Assembly: GCF_029229925.1 (NCBI RefSeq) | Contig: NZ_CP107254.1 | Span: 558,001 to 622,000 of the forward strand | Origin: Halorhabdus sp. BNX81 | GTDB taxonomy: Archaea > Halobacteriota > Halobacteria > Halobacteriales > Haloarculaceae | Direction: 5' to 3' | DNA: 64,000 bases | Shown here: piece after piece, positions 27,393 through 35,974 of the stretch | Numbering within the stretch: the first letter of the stretch is position 1 | Layout: the number at the start of each line of letters is the position of its first letter | The notes under the pieces: generated by a model | Database searches by the model: none | Told to the model about the DNA's origin: nothing | The model's input: the letters and a program-made list of their open reading frames with translations, nothing else | Program-made: the position numbers and the translations under genes

Positions 27393-27558
27393 CGGTCTGC
27401 CTCCCCTGGCGCTCGTCGATCTCGTCGAGTAGATCCAGTGTCTTCCGGATCGAGGCCCGGATCGCCTCCGAACGGTTGACGAACTTGCCGTCCTCGCCGA
27501 CGTGATCGTCGAGATCCGAGAGCAGTTCCTGGGGCACTTCGACGCTTATCTTGGGCAT
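27382..27558 (-). CDS. ribbon-helix-helix (CopG-like) DNA-binding protein
   Basis: 58 residues: MPKISVEVPQELLSDLDDHV, then FVNRSEAIRASIRKTLDLLD, a classic RHH fold with the beta-strand first and two helices after. Overlaps the start of the YhhQ-like gene (TGA within ATGAGC region), so probably an autoregulator of this two-gene operon. Start at MPKISV because the upstream extension lacks RHH character. Confidence 0.85.
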   Translation of the reverse strand: MPKISVEVPQELLSDLDDHVGEDGKFVNRSEAIRASIRKTLDLLDEIDERQGRQTDEH

Positions 27559-27654
27559 ACTGGGGACTTCTCTCAAGAATACTTTAGCCTCGCGGTTCGC
27601 TCGCGACACTCGTCACTCAGATATCTATTTACCCGCCGCAGTCGTAGATCCCCT

Positions 27655-28221
27655 ATGCCAACTATTCTCGTGTGCTACGGAACCAGCGAGGGCCAGACCG
27701 AGACGATCGCCGAACGGATCGGCGACCGGCTCACCGAACGTGGCCACCGCGCGCCCGTCCGGAACGTGGCCGAGAACGACCTCGACCCGACCGGCTACGA
27801 TGCCGTCGTGATCGGGTCGTCGATCCACATGGGGAGTCACCAGTCAAGCATCGAGGGGTTCGTCCGCGAAAACCGCGAGGCGCTCGCCGGTCGTCCGACG
27901 GGGTTCTTCCAGGTGTCGCTATCATCCGCCACCGACGACCCGGACCGGCGTGCCGAGGCCGCGGGCTACGTTGAGGACTTCGAGGACTCGACGGCGTTTC
28001 ATCCGGACCGCGTCGGCCTGTTCGGCGGCGCATTGCGGTACTCGAAGTACGGGTTCCTCAAGCGGTTGTTGATGAAGCAGATCGCAAAGCGGGCAACGGG
28101 GGATACGGACACCTCGCGGGACTACGAGTACACTGACTGGGACGAGGTTGAGGCCTTCGCCGAGGACTTCGCTGCGTTCGTGGAGGGACGCCTCGGCGAA
28201 GCCCCGCCGCGGACCGAGTGA
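27655..28221 (+). CDS. flavodoxin-domain protein (HemG-like)
   Basis: 188 residues. TILVCYGTSEGQTETIAERI is the FMN phosphate loop; YDAVVIGSSIHMGSHQSSI and FQVSLSSATDD match the flavodoxin-type menaquinone-dependent protoporphyrinogen oxidase group. It could be an HemG homologue or another quinone-linked flavodoxin. Start at 27655 in front of the flavin motif; the frame is open upstream but is not protein-like there. Confidence 0.8.
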   Translation: MPTILVCYGTSEGQTETIAERIGDRLTERGHRAPVRNVAENDLDPTGYDAVVIGSSIHMGSHQSSIEGFVRENREALAGRPTGFFQVSLSSATDDPDRRAEAAGYVEDFEDSTAFHPDRVGLFGGALRYSKYGFLKRLLMKQIAKRATGDTDTSRDYEYTDWDEVEAFAEDFAAFVEGRLGEAPPRTE

Positions 28222-28316
28222 GCGGTCGCCCGCGAACCGGGGGTGTTGGCGACCGTGAGTTTGATACGAGAACCGACAGTATCTACTGACAGAGCGGACA
28301 CGTTTCAGGTAGACAG

Positions 28317-29525
28317 ATGGTCGAAGCACTTCTCGTCGTCGGGATCGTCATCACCGCGTTCGTCGCGTACAACATCGGCGGCGCGACGACCGGCCCAGCC
28401 TTCGGTCCCGCGGTCGGCGCGGGCGCGATCGGCAAGGTCGGCGCGGCCGCGCTGATGTCCGTTAGTTTCTTCGTCGGCGCGTGGACGATCGGCCGGGAGG
28501 TCGTCGACACGCTCGGGACGGAACTCGTCACCGATCCGACGATCTTCAGCCTGCCGGTCAGTATCACTGTCCTGTTTTTCATCGGCGGGGCGCTGTTGAT
28601 CGGCAACCTCTCGGGTGCGCCCGCCTCGACGTCGATGACTGCCGTCGGCGCGATCGCGGGGCTCGGCATCGCCTCCGGGACGCTCGATCTCACCGTCGTG
28701 GGCGAGATCGTCTCCTGGTGGATCGTCTCACCGGTAATCGGCTTCTGGATCTCCGCGGTCATCGGCCGATACTTCTATACGCACCTTCGACGACTCATCG
28801 CGATCGATCAGTCCGAGGGACCACTGTTGACGCTCGACCGTGAGGGTGGGCTCCCCCGACCCGCTCCCGGCCCGAACACGTCCCGTCGTGAGATCGTCGG
28901 GACTGTCGTTCTCGTCGCGATCGGGTGTCTGATGGCCTTTAGCTCCGGGACGAGCAACATCGCCAACGCGATCGCGCCGCTGGTGGGTTCGAACGAGCTC
29001 AAGATGAACCCCGCTATCCTTCTCGGCTGTGCGGCCGTCGCCGTCGGGGCCTTCACGATCGCTCGCCGGACCATGGAGACGCTTGGCAACGACATCACCG
29101 ATCTGCCGCTGACCGCGGCAATCGTCGTCGCTGTCGTCAGCTCGACGATCGTGATCGCGCTATCGGCCGCCGGCGTCCCGGCGAGTTTCGTCGTGATCGC
29201 GACGGTGAACATCGTGGGCCTCGGATGGGGGCGGGCGACCCGAGTCGTCAAGATCGAGGACGCTGTGGTCGGCGACGAAACCCCACCGGTGTCGGTCGGG
29301 GCGCTGGCTGCGGACGACGACGCCCCGACGGTGGGGAAACCGGAGCTGATCGAGGACGAACACGACCCGGAGCCGATCGGGGATGAACCTATGCAGGAAT
29401 CTCCCGCCGAGTCGGACCTCTTCGATCCATCGACGACCGCACGGGTCCTGCTCATGCAGAATCTGGTCCCCGCCCTCGCGACGATCGCTTCCTTCGGGAC
29501 GTTCGAACTGCTGTTTGTCGTCTGA
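28317..29525 (+). CDS. inorganic phosphate transporter (PiT family)
   Basis: 402 residues, about 10 transmembrane helices. The duplicated PiT motif is seen as VAYNIGGATTGPAFGPAVG (about 16-34) and SSGTSNIANAIAPLVGS (about 210-226). A long acidic cytoplasmic loop (about 315-370) precedes the last helix. Imports phosphate with Na+ or H+. The first motif lacks the standard GANDV, as in many haloarchaeal members. Confidence 0.85.
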   Translation: MVEALLVVGIVITAFVAYNIGGATTGPAFGPAVGAGAIGKVGAAALMSVSFFVGAWTIGREVVDTLGTELVTDPTIFSLPVSITVLFFIGGALLIGNLSGAPASTSMTAVGAIAGLGIASGTLDLTVVGEIVSWWIVSPVIGFWISAVIGRYFYTHLRRLIAIDQSEGPLLTLDREGGLPRPAPGPNTSRREIVGTVVLVAIGCLMAFSSGTSNIANAIAPLVGSNELKMNPAILLGCAAVAVGAFTIARRTMETLGNDITDLPLTAAIVVAVVSSTIVIALSAAGVPASFVVIATVNIVGLGWGRATRVVKIEDAVVGDETPPVSVGALAADDDAPTVGKPELIEDEHDPEPIGDEPMQESPAESDLFDPSTTARVLLMQNLVPALATIASFGTFELLFVV

Positions 29526-29606
29526 TACTCGGCTGACGTCGTTCCGGCAGGTATTCTGACCGCCGCTGGTCTCGGTGGCTCTTTTCGGCCGAAACGGGTT
29601 TGCCAG

Positions 29607-31787
29607 TCAGGTCGTCGCTGGGGTCAGTGGCCCCTTTCGTCTCCCGCCGAATGTATACAGCCAGAGGATGCCCAGCCCCAGGAGATACGAAAGCGATGCC
29701 GGAATCGCAACCAACAGTAGCGAGAACATCCCGCCGGGGGTGACCACCATCGCCAGCGCGAACAGCGCCAGGACGACCACGCGCCATCGGGCGGCCATAG
29801 TCTGATACGAGACGAGGCCGCCACGGTGAAACAGCAGCATCGTGACCGGAATCTCGGCGAGCAGGCCGATCCCCACAGTGGTGAACACCAGCAACCACCC
29901 GAAGGTATTGACCCGATACTTGACGACCATGTGTGCATCGATCGCGTCGGCGGCGAGCCACGACATGACTCTGGGTGCGATGAAGCTATACCCGATGTAA
30001 CTTCCCAGGCCGATGCCGACAACGAGTGACCCGCCCCAGACCAGGAGCGTCCGTCGGTCACCGGTCACCCACTCGCGGTCTTTCAGGGCCGGCCAGACGT
30101 AATAGCAGACCAACGGGAGAATGGCCACCACGCCAAGCAGTGTGCTGACCTTGAGCTCGAACACGAGGTGCTCGACGGGATGCAACACGGCGATATCTCC
30201 CTGAGCGATCATATCGGCCGGGAGTCGCCGGAGGAAGTCCTTTCGGATGTAGTTGATGCCACCCATATAGAGTGCCCCGAACGCTGCGATAAACACCGCC
30301 ATGAAGACGGCAACGAGGACGAACATCTTCGAGGTGAGTGACTCCAGAATGAACCGCAGATCGTAGTAGTACCCGCCGATATCGTCTTCGGTCGTTTCGT
30401 CTTCGGTGAACGCGTCGACGACTCCCGTTGCCGTACCCGAGACGATTCCCGAGTCGTCCGAGCTCTCTTCGTCAGCTTCGTCCGCGTTTTCCTCCTGTTG
30501 GGCACGCTCGTTGGCCTCGTCGAACCGTTCGAGGATGAGTTCGGCCTTCTCGTTGTTGCCGTTCTCTAAGGCCTGGTTGATGTAGCTGAGCGCCTCGTGC
30601 TCTTCGAGCGCTTCAAACGCTTCCGGTGGCGCGGCCTCGATCCCGGCCCGGTCGAGGTTTGTAAGATCGATCTCGGTTGGATCTCCCATCGTCGCCATCG
30701 CGATGCCGGCCTCCTGCTGTACTTGCTTGGCGACCGATCGATACCCGACCCAAGCGACCACGGGCACTGCAAGAGTGGCCGCGACCAGTGCCGCTGCGTA
30801 CGACTCCGGGAGTCCCAGGGCGGTTCCGATCGTCGGGACCGGTCCGAGGTTGCCAGGAGCGATTGCGAGCCCCTCGTTGATCACACTTACGCCGCCCGCA
30901 GCGAAGAAGCCATAGACAACCGCAAAGGACGCGATCGCCGCCCCAGCGAGAACGTTCCACCGCTCACGGAGCGTGGCCGTCACGTTGACCTGCCCGCGTG
31001 ATCGTTTGGCACCGACGACGAGTTTCGTGATCCGCAGACTGACGGCATAGAGCGCGACCAGCGGCGTCGCCCACATCAATTGTGTCAACGGTTCCGGTGG
31101 CGTAAACATCGCCCCTGCCGCATAGAGGCCCAACACGGCGTGCTTCCAGCGGTCCCTGAACGTCTCGTAGGGGACAATCTCGGCGTACGCGAGCGTACTC
31201 ATCACCAGCGGGAGCTGGGCTGCGATGCCAAACGAAAGCGCCAGCAGGAAGATAAACTCGACCCACTTGACGATGTGATACGTCGGGACGAATCCGGCCT
31301 TGATCGCGTTTGACGCCAGAAAGCTGAACATGATCGGAAAGAAGACGGTATAGGAGTATGCGACCCCACCGACAAACAGCACTAGCGTGGCCATCACCAG
31401 CAGCACGAGCTTCCAGCGGGCAATCGGGGCCTGTGGCAACCAGCCCCGCCGTCTGAGCGCGTCACGCGAGAAATACAGGAACAACGGAACTGAAAACAGT
31501 GCGCCGACGATGAGCCCAATCTTCACCTGCAATAGAATGACATCGAACGGGGAAACGACGACGACGTTGGTTCCCTCGCGGACTTCATCAGTCATGCCCG
31601 CGAACAAATCCGCTTTGAGTCGATCCCACACGTACGTCTGCAGTATCCAGATCGTCCCCACGAGTCCGAAGACGAACGCGATAAAGACCTTCTGGATATC
31701 CTGCTGTGCAGACCGAAGCATCGCTCCCAACGTTTCTCGACCACTCGCAAGTGTGCGACGTGTACCGTCGTCGATCGCTCCGGACAT
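29607..31787 (-). CDS. double-length TatC (TatCt-type) translocase subunit
   Basis: 726 residues: two TatC modules in one chain. Module 1 (about 20-300) has LRSAQQDIQKVFIAF and VVSPFDVILLQVKIGLIVGA; module 2 (about 470-720) has YIRKDFLRRLPADMIAQGD and VFELKVSTLLGVVAILPL; an acidic helical linker (about 360-450) joins them. Fused TatC proteins (TatCt) are known from haloarchaea, where most secretion uses Tat. Start at MSGAIDDGTRRT (31787). Divergent from the single TatC gene across 129 bases. Confidence 0.88.
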   Translation of the reverse strand: MSGAIDDGTRRTLASGRETLGAMLRSAQQDIQKVFIAFVFGLVGTIWILQTYVWDRLKADLFAGMTDEVREGTNVVVVSPFDVILLQVKIGLIVGALFSVPLFLYFSRDALRRRGWLPQAPIARWKLVLLVMATLVLFVGGVAYSYTVFFPIMFSFLASNAIKAGFVPTYHIVKWVEFIFLLALSFGIAAQLPLVMSTLAYAEIVPYETFRDRWKHAVLGLYAAGAMFTPPEPLTQLMWATPLVALYAVSLRITKLVVGAKRSRGQVNVTATLRERWNVLAGAAIASFAVVYGFFAAGGVSVINEGLAIAPGNLGPVPTIGTALGLPESYAAALVAATLAVPVVAWVGYRSVAKQVQQEAGIAMATMGDPTEIDLTNLDRAGIEAAPPEAFEALEEHEALSYINQALENGNNEKAELILERFDEANERAQQEENADEADEESSDDSGIVSGTATGVVDAFTEDETTEDDIGGYYYDLRFILESLTSKMFVLVAVFMAVFIAAFGALYMGGINYIRKDFLRRLPADMIAQGDIAVLHPVEHLVFELKVSTLLGVVAILPLVCYYVWPALKDREWVTGDRRTLLVWGGSLVVGIGLGSYIGYSFIAPRVMSWLAADAIDAHMVVKYRVNTFGWLLVFTTVGIGLLAEIPVTMLLFHRGGLVSYQTMAARWRVVVLALFALAMVVTPGGMFSLLLVAIPASLSYLLGLGILWLYTFGGRRKGPLTPATT

Positions 31788-31916
31788 CTTCGTTCGGGGG
31801 ACTAACGAACTCGCCGTTATCAATTTATTCATCGACGTATCGGTCTGCCGGTGTGACTCCGTTCTGCGGACACGAAAAGAAGGCTTACAATAGGGGGGTG
31901 CAAACTCGCCGAAACG

Positions 31917-33680
31917 ATGACCGACGGCGACAGTCCTGACGACGAGGACGACGCTCCGAATGGCGGCCATGATGCTGCCGACACCTCGAGCGATACCGCC
32001 GTCGATTCGGGCGACACCCGGGACGACGATACCGGAAGTCCAGCGGAACCAGACGATCAATCCGACGAGTCGACGGACGGTCCTGTCCCCGATGGGACCG
32101 ACTCGGACCAAGCCGAACCTGCAACTGTCGAGGACACTGACGCCACCGCGGCCGATCGCGGTGATCGCTCCAGCAGCGCTGGTGAGGCAGTTTCCGATGG
32201 CGAGAGTGACACCGATTCGAGCCAACAACGCGAGGCGACAGCAGACGGCGACACGACAGACCAAGACAACGACCTAGCTACGGATCCCGAGGATATCGCG
32301 GCTGGGCCGACCGAACCGGTCGGGATCGAAGACGAACCGTCCCGTCAGGAGCCGCCACGGGAGACCTTCGACTCTGATCCCACCGAGACGACGGCCGAAA
32401 GCACAGCCCCGGATGACGAAGAAATGCCGCTGGCCGATCACATCGAGGAGATGGTCCGCCGGCTCGGCGTCGTGCTCGTGTTGATGGCTGGCGTCAGCGC
32501 CGTGGTCTTTCCCTTCGGCGAGCAGATCATCAACACCATCTGGTATTCGTTCCTGCCGGGAACCTTCGAACAGTGTCCGACGACGGGTTCGGTCGTGACT
32601 AATACGGGCGCGACGATCAGGCCGGCCTGTCCACGGGTGTACAATCCGCTTGCGACGATCCTCGCGCGATTCAAGGTGGCGACGCTGGCCGGGTTCGTCG
32701 TCGCGCTTCCGGCGTTTGTTTACGAGACGTACCTGTTCATGCGCCCCGGTCTGTTCCCCCGTGAGCGTCGGTACTATCTCGCTGCTGTGCCAACGAGTCT
32801 CGTGCTCGCCACGGTCGGGCTGGCCTTTGCCTACCTGCTTGTCCTCCCCGCGATCTTCACGTACTTCCTGTATTACTCCGAGAGCGCGGCGGACATCGCC
32901 TTTGGCTTGACAGAGACCTTCGACATTATGGTCCTGATGATGGGCTTTTTCGCTGCCATCTTCCAGATTCCACTGTTCATCATGCTCGCGATCATGATGG
33001 GTGTGACCTCCCGGCAGTGGCTGGCCGACCGCCGGTTGCTGTTCTGGGCGGCCTTCGGCGGGATCGCGTTCATCTTCAATCCTGACCCGACCGGGATGGC
33101 CCCGTTCATCGTCGCGGCGACGATGATCGCGCTGTTCGAGGGGACGCTTCTCCTGTTGTCCTGGACCGGCAGCGAAGGGCTGGTCCCCGCTCCGGATGCA
33201 GTGTCGGCTCGCCGACCCTACGCCTGGCTGCTCGCGGTGGTCACCGGCTACCTCGCCAGTGACGCCCCGCTTCCGGCGGGCTATTACGACCAACTCCCCG
33301 GATTCGTCACTGGCTTCATCGAGAGCAACGGTCTGGTCGGGATAACGCCGCTCGTCGTCGGTGGCGCACTCATTGCCGTCTACGAGGTCTTGACGGTGCT
33401 CCTGCGGCAGTATCTGCCGATGGGGCGGGTCAAACTGGCACTGTTTACCGGTCGTATATCGGTACTTCGGTTCCGTGCACCGGTCTGGCTCCTCTCAATT
33501 GTCGTTGGCTACTTCGCGAGTCCGGAGCCGTTCCTGCTCGATCGCGCGGGTGAGATCGCGCTCGCGCCGATCGAGGCGGCCGCGCTCGCCGGCGGGTTGA
33601 TCGTCGCCTTCGAGATGACCCTCGCGATCTGGCGCTTCGTTCGGCCGGAGGAGGGCCAGCGTCTGCCCCTCGAGCGGTGA
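31917..33680 (+). CDS. tatC: TatC (TatCo-type) with long acidic N-terminal extension
   Basis: 587 residues. The first ~170 are a highly acidic, Asp/Ser/Thr-rich disordered tail. TatC begins at MPLADHIEEMVRRLGVVLVL; further motifs are FKVATLAGFVVALPAFVYET, FMRPGLFPRERRYY and FNPDPTGMAPFIVAATMI. Extra C-terminal helices (about 430-580) go beyond the usual six. With TatCt it forms the Tat receptor for twin-arginine cargo, such as the Tat lipoprotein ModA in this window. Confidence 0.9.
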   Translation: MTDGDSPDDEDDAPNGGHDAADTSSDTAVDSGDTRDDDTGSPAEPDDQSDESTDGPVPDGTDSDQAEPATVEDTDATAADRGDRSSSAGEAVSDGESDTDSSQQREATADGDTTDQDNDLATDPEDIAAGPTEPVGIEDEPSRQEPPRETFDSDPTETTAESTAPDDEEMPLADHIEEMVRRLGVVLVLMAGVSAVVFPFGEQIINTIWYSFLPGTFEQCPTTGSVVTNTGATIRPACPRVYNPLATILARFKVATLAGFVVALPAFVYETYLFMRPGLFPRERRYYLAAVPTSLVLATVGLAFAYLLVLPAIFTYFLYYSESAADIAFGLTETFDIMVLMMGFFAAIFQIPLFIMLAIMMGVTSRQWLADRRLLFWAAFGGIAFIFNPDPTGMAPFIVAATMIALFEGTLLLLSWTGSEGLVPAPDAVSARRPYAWLLAVVTGYLASDAPLPAGYYDQLPGFVTGFIESNGLVGITPLVVGGALIAVYEVLTVLLRQYLPMGRVKLALFTGRISVLRFRAPVWLLSIVVGYFASPEPFLLDRAGEIALAPIEAAALAGGLIVAFEMTLAIWRFVRPEEGQRLPLER

Positions 33681-33790
33681 TCGACTGCAGTCGGTTGGCC
33701 AACCGTCACGCAACTGTCCGACGATTGTGAGCGATGTTTTCGCGTCCCGGTCAGGCCAGTTACCGTGTGAACTGACCGAAATACTCTTAT

Positions 33791-33820
33791 ACTACAATTG
33801 ACTACATTTGATTACAATAT
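33791..33820 (+). repeat. three 10-bp iterons before the toxin-antitoxin operon
   Basis: ACTACAATTG, ACTACATTTG and ATTACAATAT lie head-to-tail between a TATA-like CTTATACT (33785-33792) and the ATG at 33819. Phased 10-bp direct repeats between promoter and start are a plausible binding site for the antitoxin encoded next. Confidence 0.5.
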
Positions 33821-34232
33821 GCCGGTCCTCCTCAACGATCACGATTCCGACCTTACCCTTCGGCCAGGGACAACGAAGTCGGATATCGTCGCGTACCTCT
33901 ATCGAAACCCCGAGTGGGGATATTCCCCGAAGGACATCACGGAATCCCTTGACATCCCGCGAGGGACCGCCACGACGACACTCAAACGGCTGTACGACGA
34001 CGATTACGTCGGGAAAACCGACGACGGCTACTACCACGCCCTGAGCGAACGAGATGACATTCGACGGTATGTCTCTAGCCTTGAGCAGGCACATCGACTG
34101 TTCGGTCACCACCGCGATGCGGACGCCACGCCGGAAGCGCCCGAGAAACAGATCGCTGAAGACCGCACTGACGAGGAACTTGATGCCGAACTTGCGGCGT
34201 TAGAAGACGAGATCGGCGACAGCGATGAGTAA
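33819..34232 (+). CDS. HTH (MarR-like) antitoxin
   Basis: 137 residues. A winged-helix domain (about 15-85: TKSDIVAYLYRNPEWGYSPK, DIPRGTATTTLKRLYDDDYV) is followed by an acidic helical tail, which typically neutralises the toxin. Overlaps the toxin gene by eight bases. ATG 33819 fits the TATA spacing; an upstream ATG at 33798 would lie inside the iterons. Confidence 0.75.
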   Translation: MPVLLNDHDSDLTLRPGTTKSDIVAYLYRNPEWGYSPKDITESLDIPRGTATTTLKRLYDDDYVGKTDDGYYHALSERDDIRRYVSSLEQAHRLFGHHRDADATPEAPEKQIAEDRTDEELDAELAALEDEIGDSDE

Positions 34233-34563
34233 ACTATCAGCAGGAGACGTGTGTTGGGCACAGGACCCGACGGGAGCTCATCCGAAGCGACCGATCATCG
34301 TACTCGCTCACGAGACACACCCGTTCAGTGCGACTGACTGTACGGTGATGTGTGTCGGGACGAGCGCCGGCAAGTACCAGCAAACGACACCAGAACTTGA
34401 AGACGAACATCTCAGGGACATCTCTTTCACCGACACGTCATATCTGATGCCGTGGGCGCTGTACACGATCCCACCGGGGACGATTAACGGACAGACGAGG
34501 GGAGAACTGACGGAAGAGGGGCGGAGACTCGTGAAGAAGTCACTCATCTCACTCATGCCGTGA
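34225..34563 (+). CDS. PemK/MazF-like toxin
   Basis: 112 residues. Start KLSAGDVCWAQDPTGAHPKR PI then IIVLAHE resembles the SH3-like PemK/MazF fold, an mRNA interferase family; SYLMPWALYTIPPG matches the later strand. Low sequence conservation of this fold leaves the activity unproven. Translationally coupled to the upstream HTH gene, giving a compact type II module. Confidence 0.7.
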   Translation: MSKLSAGDVCWAQDPTGAHPKRPIIVLAHETHPFSATDCTVMCVGTSAGKYQQTTPELEDEHLRDISFTDTSYLMPWALYTIPPGTINGQTRGELTEEGRRLVKKSLISLMP

Positions 34564-34715
34564 CTGGTGGGCAGTAAACCCGGCCACGGTTTGCGTGCAG
34601 TTTCCGACACACACCGGGAGTACGTCGCTCTCGCTGCTCGTTCCTCCCCGCTCGTAGTTTCCGAGGCCTCCCTTGGGTTGGCCTCGCCCTCGCTGCTCGC
34701 GGCTTCGCCGCTCGC

Positions 34716-35561
34716 TCATTCCGAGGGCTCGCTTCCCTCGCCCTCGCCAGGACTCACACTCCCCGTCCGATACCCCTCTAGATCCAGCGTGACGTGCTCG
34801 AAGCCCAGATCGCCGATGTGCTCGCGCGCCGCGGCAACGAACTCCGGATCGAGCGCCGCCTCGAGTTCGCCCTCGCCGACCTCGATCCGGGCGATGCCGT
34901 CGTGATCGCGGACGCGGAACTGCTCGAAGCCCCACGTCCGGAGGACGCGTTCGGCCTGTTCGATCCGGGTAAGTTTCTCCTCGGTGACCTCCAGGCCGGT
35001 CGGGATCCGGGAAGAGAGACACGCCATCGACGGCTTCTCGGCGACCGAGAGGTCGTAGTGGCGGGCGACTTCCCGGACCTCGTCTTTCGTGATGTCGTGC
35101 TCGAGCAGCGGTGAGGTCGCGTCGAGTTCCTCGACGGCCTGCAATCCGGGGCGGTGTCCCTCGCCGGGGTCGGCGGCGTTCGTCCCGTCACAGACGGTCT
35201 CGATCCCGAGTTCCTTCGCCCGGTCGTACATCGCGGAGAGGCGCATCGACCGGCAGTGATAGCACCGGTCGCCGTCGTTTTCGATGAACGCCTCGCTTTC
35301 GAGTTCGGAGAACTCGACGATATCGTGACGGATACCGATCTCCTCGGCGACACGCTTGGCTTCCTGCAGTTCGGCCTCGGGGAGCGTCTCGCTTCTGGCG
35401 GTGCAGGCGACCGCGTCCGCGCCCAGTGCGTCTTCGGCGATCGCGGCGACGACGCTCGAATCGACCCCGCCCGAAAATGCCACGAGGACGCCATCGCGCT
35501 CGGCCAGGTCGGCGCGGGCCGCCGCGAGTTTGTCCTCGACGGACCGCTGGGTGGATTCCAT
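34716..35561 (-). CDS. larE: ATP-dependent sacrificial sulfur transferase LarE
   Basis: 281 residues. N-type PP-loop ATPase with LVAFSGGVDSSVVAAIAED (about 26-44), DRCYHCRSMRL carrying the Cys that donates sulfur, and ACLSSRIPTGLEVTEEKL. LarE adenylates and sulfurates the pyridinium precursor of the nickel-pincer cofactor. No larB/larC or lactate racemase in the window. The tail SPGEGEGSEPSE is low complexity and ends against a GC-rich palindrome (34694-34715). Confidence 0.88.
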   Translation of the reverse strand: MESTQRSVEDKLAAARADLAERDGVLVAFSGGVDSSVVAAIAEDALGADAVACTARSETLPEAELQEAKRVAEEIGIRHDIVEFSELESEAFIENDGDRCYHCRSMRLSAMYDRAKELGIETVCDGTNAADPGEGHRPGLQAVEELDATSPLLEHDITKDEVREVARHYDLSVAEKPSMACLSSRIPTGLEVTEEKLTRIEQAERVLRTWGFEQFRVRDHDGIARIEVGEGELEAALDPEFVAAAREHIGDLGFEHVTLDLEGYRTGSVSPGEGEGSEPSE

Positions 35562-35974
35562 TACACCGCGGTACGGAATGGACGCGCAAAAGCCCGTTGT
35601 CCCGTGGTGGGGGTGGTCTTTGGTTAATCGAGTCACGGTTGGGAACAGCCAGAAAGCCCCACCCAAGGCCGGTTGGTCAGCCGGCATGGGCAGGACTGAA
35701 AGGGGCGAGGCGTGCGCGGCGGTGCAACCGCCGCGACCATTCAAGGCCGGCTCGCCGGCCTCGCGCTCGGCGACGGCGCGAACGGGCAAGCACTGTCGTC
35801 CGAGAGAGCGAAGCGCGCGACCGGCGCACCGAGCCGACCGCATCGGGGCATTCTGGCTGTTCCAGGCGATCCCTGCGAAACGACACACTACCCAGGGCGG
35901 GGCGACGGGACAGCCCCCGGCCACGAAACTGCCGGGAGCCCAACGGTTACCCCCCGGCGTCCCCGCCTTCCACT
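35562..35974. other. intergenic region without a clear gene
   Basis: 413 bases between divergent larE and the luciferase-like gene. GC-rich inverted pieces occur (GCCGGCTCGCCGGC around 35749-35762, GCGGCGGTGCAACCGCCGC around 35718-35736), both possible hairpins. Open frames cross the region on both strands but have Arg/Pro-rich, shadow-like composition. I see no tRNA or defined ncRNA. Confidence 0.4.

Noticed and set aside
29607-32264. 885-residue version of TatCt starting upstream
   Set aside because: The extra N-terminus is the antisense of the acidic tatC tail; ATG 31787 starts the real protein.
35426-35974. Upstream extension of the luciferase-like oxidoreductase
   Set aside because: The added 183 residues are Arg/Pro-rich and do not match the family; the ATG at 35975 starts at the conserved N-terminus.
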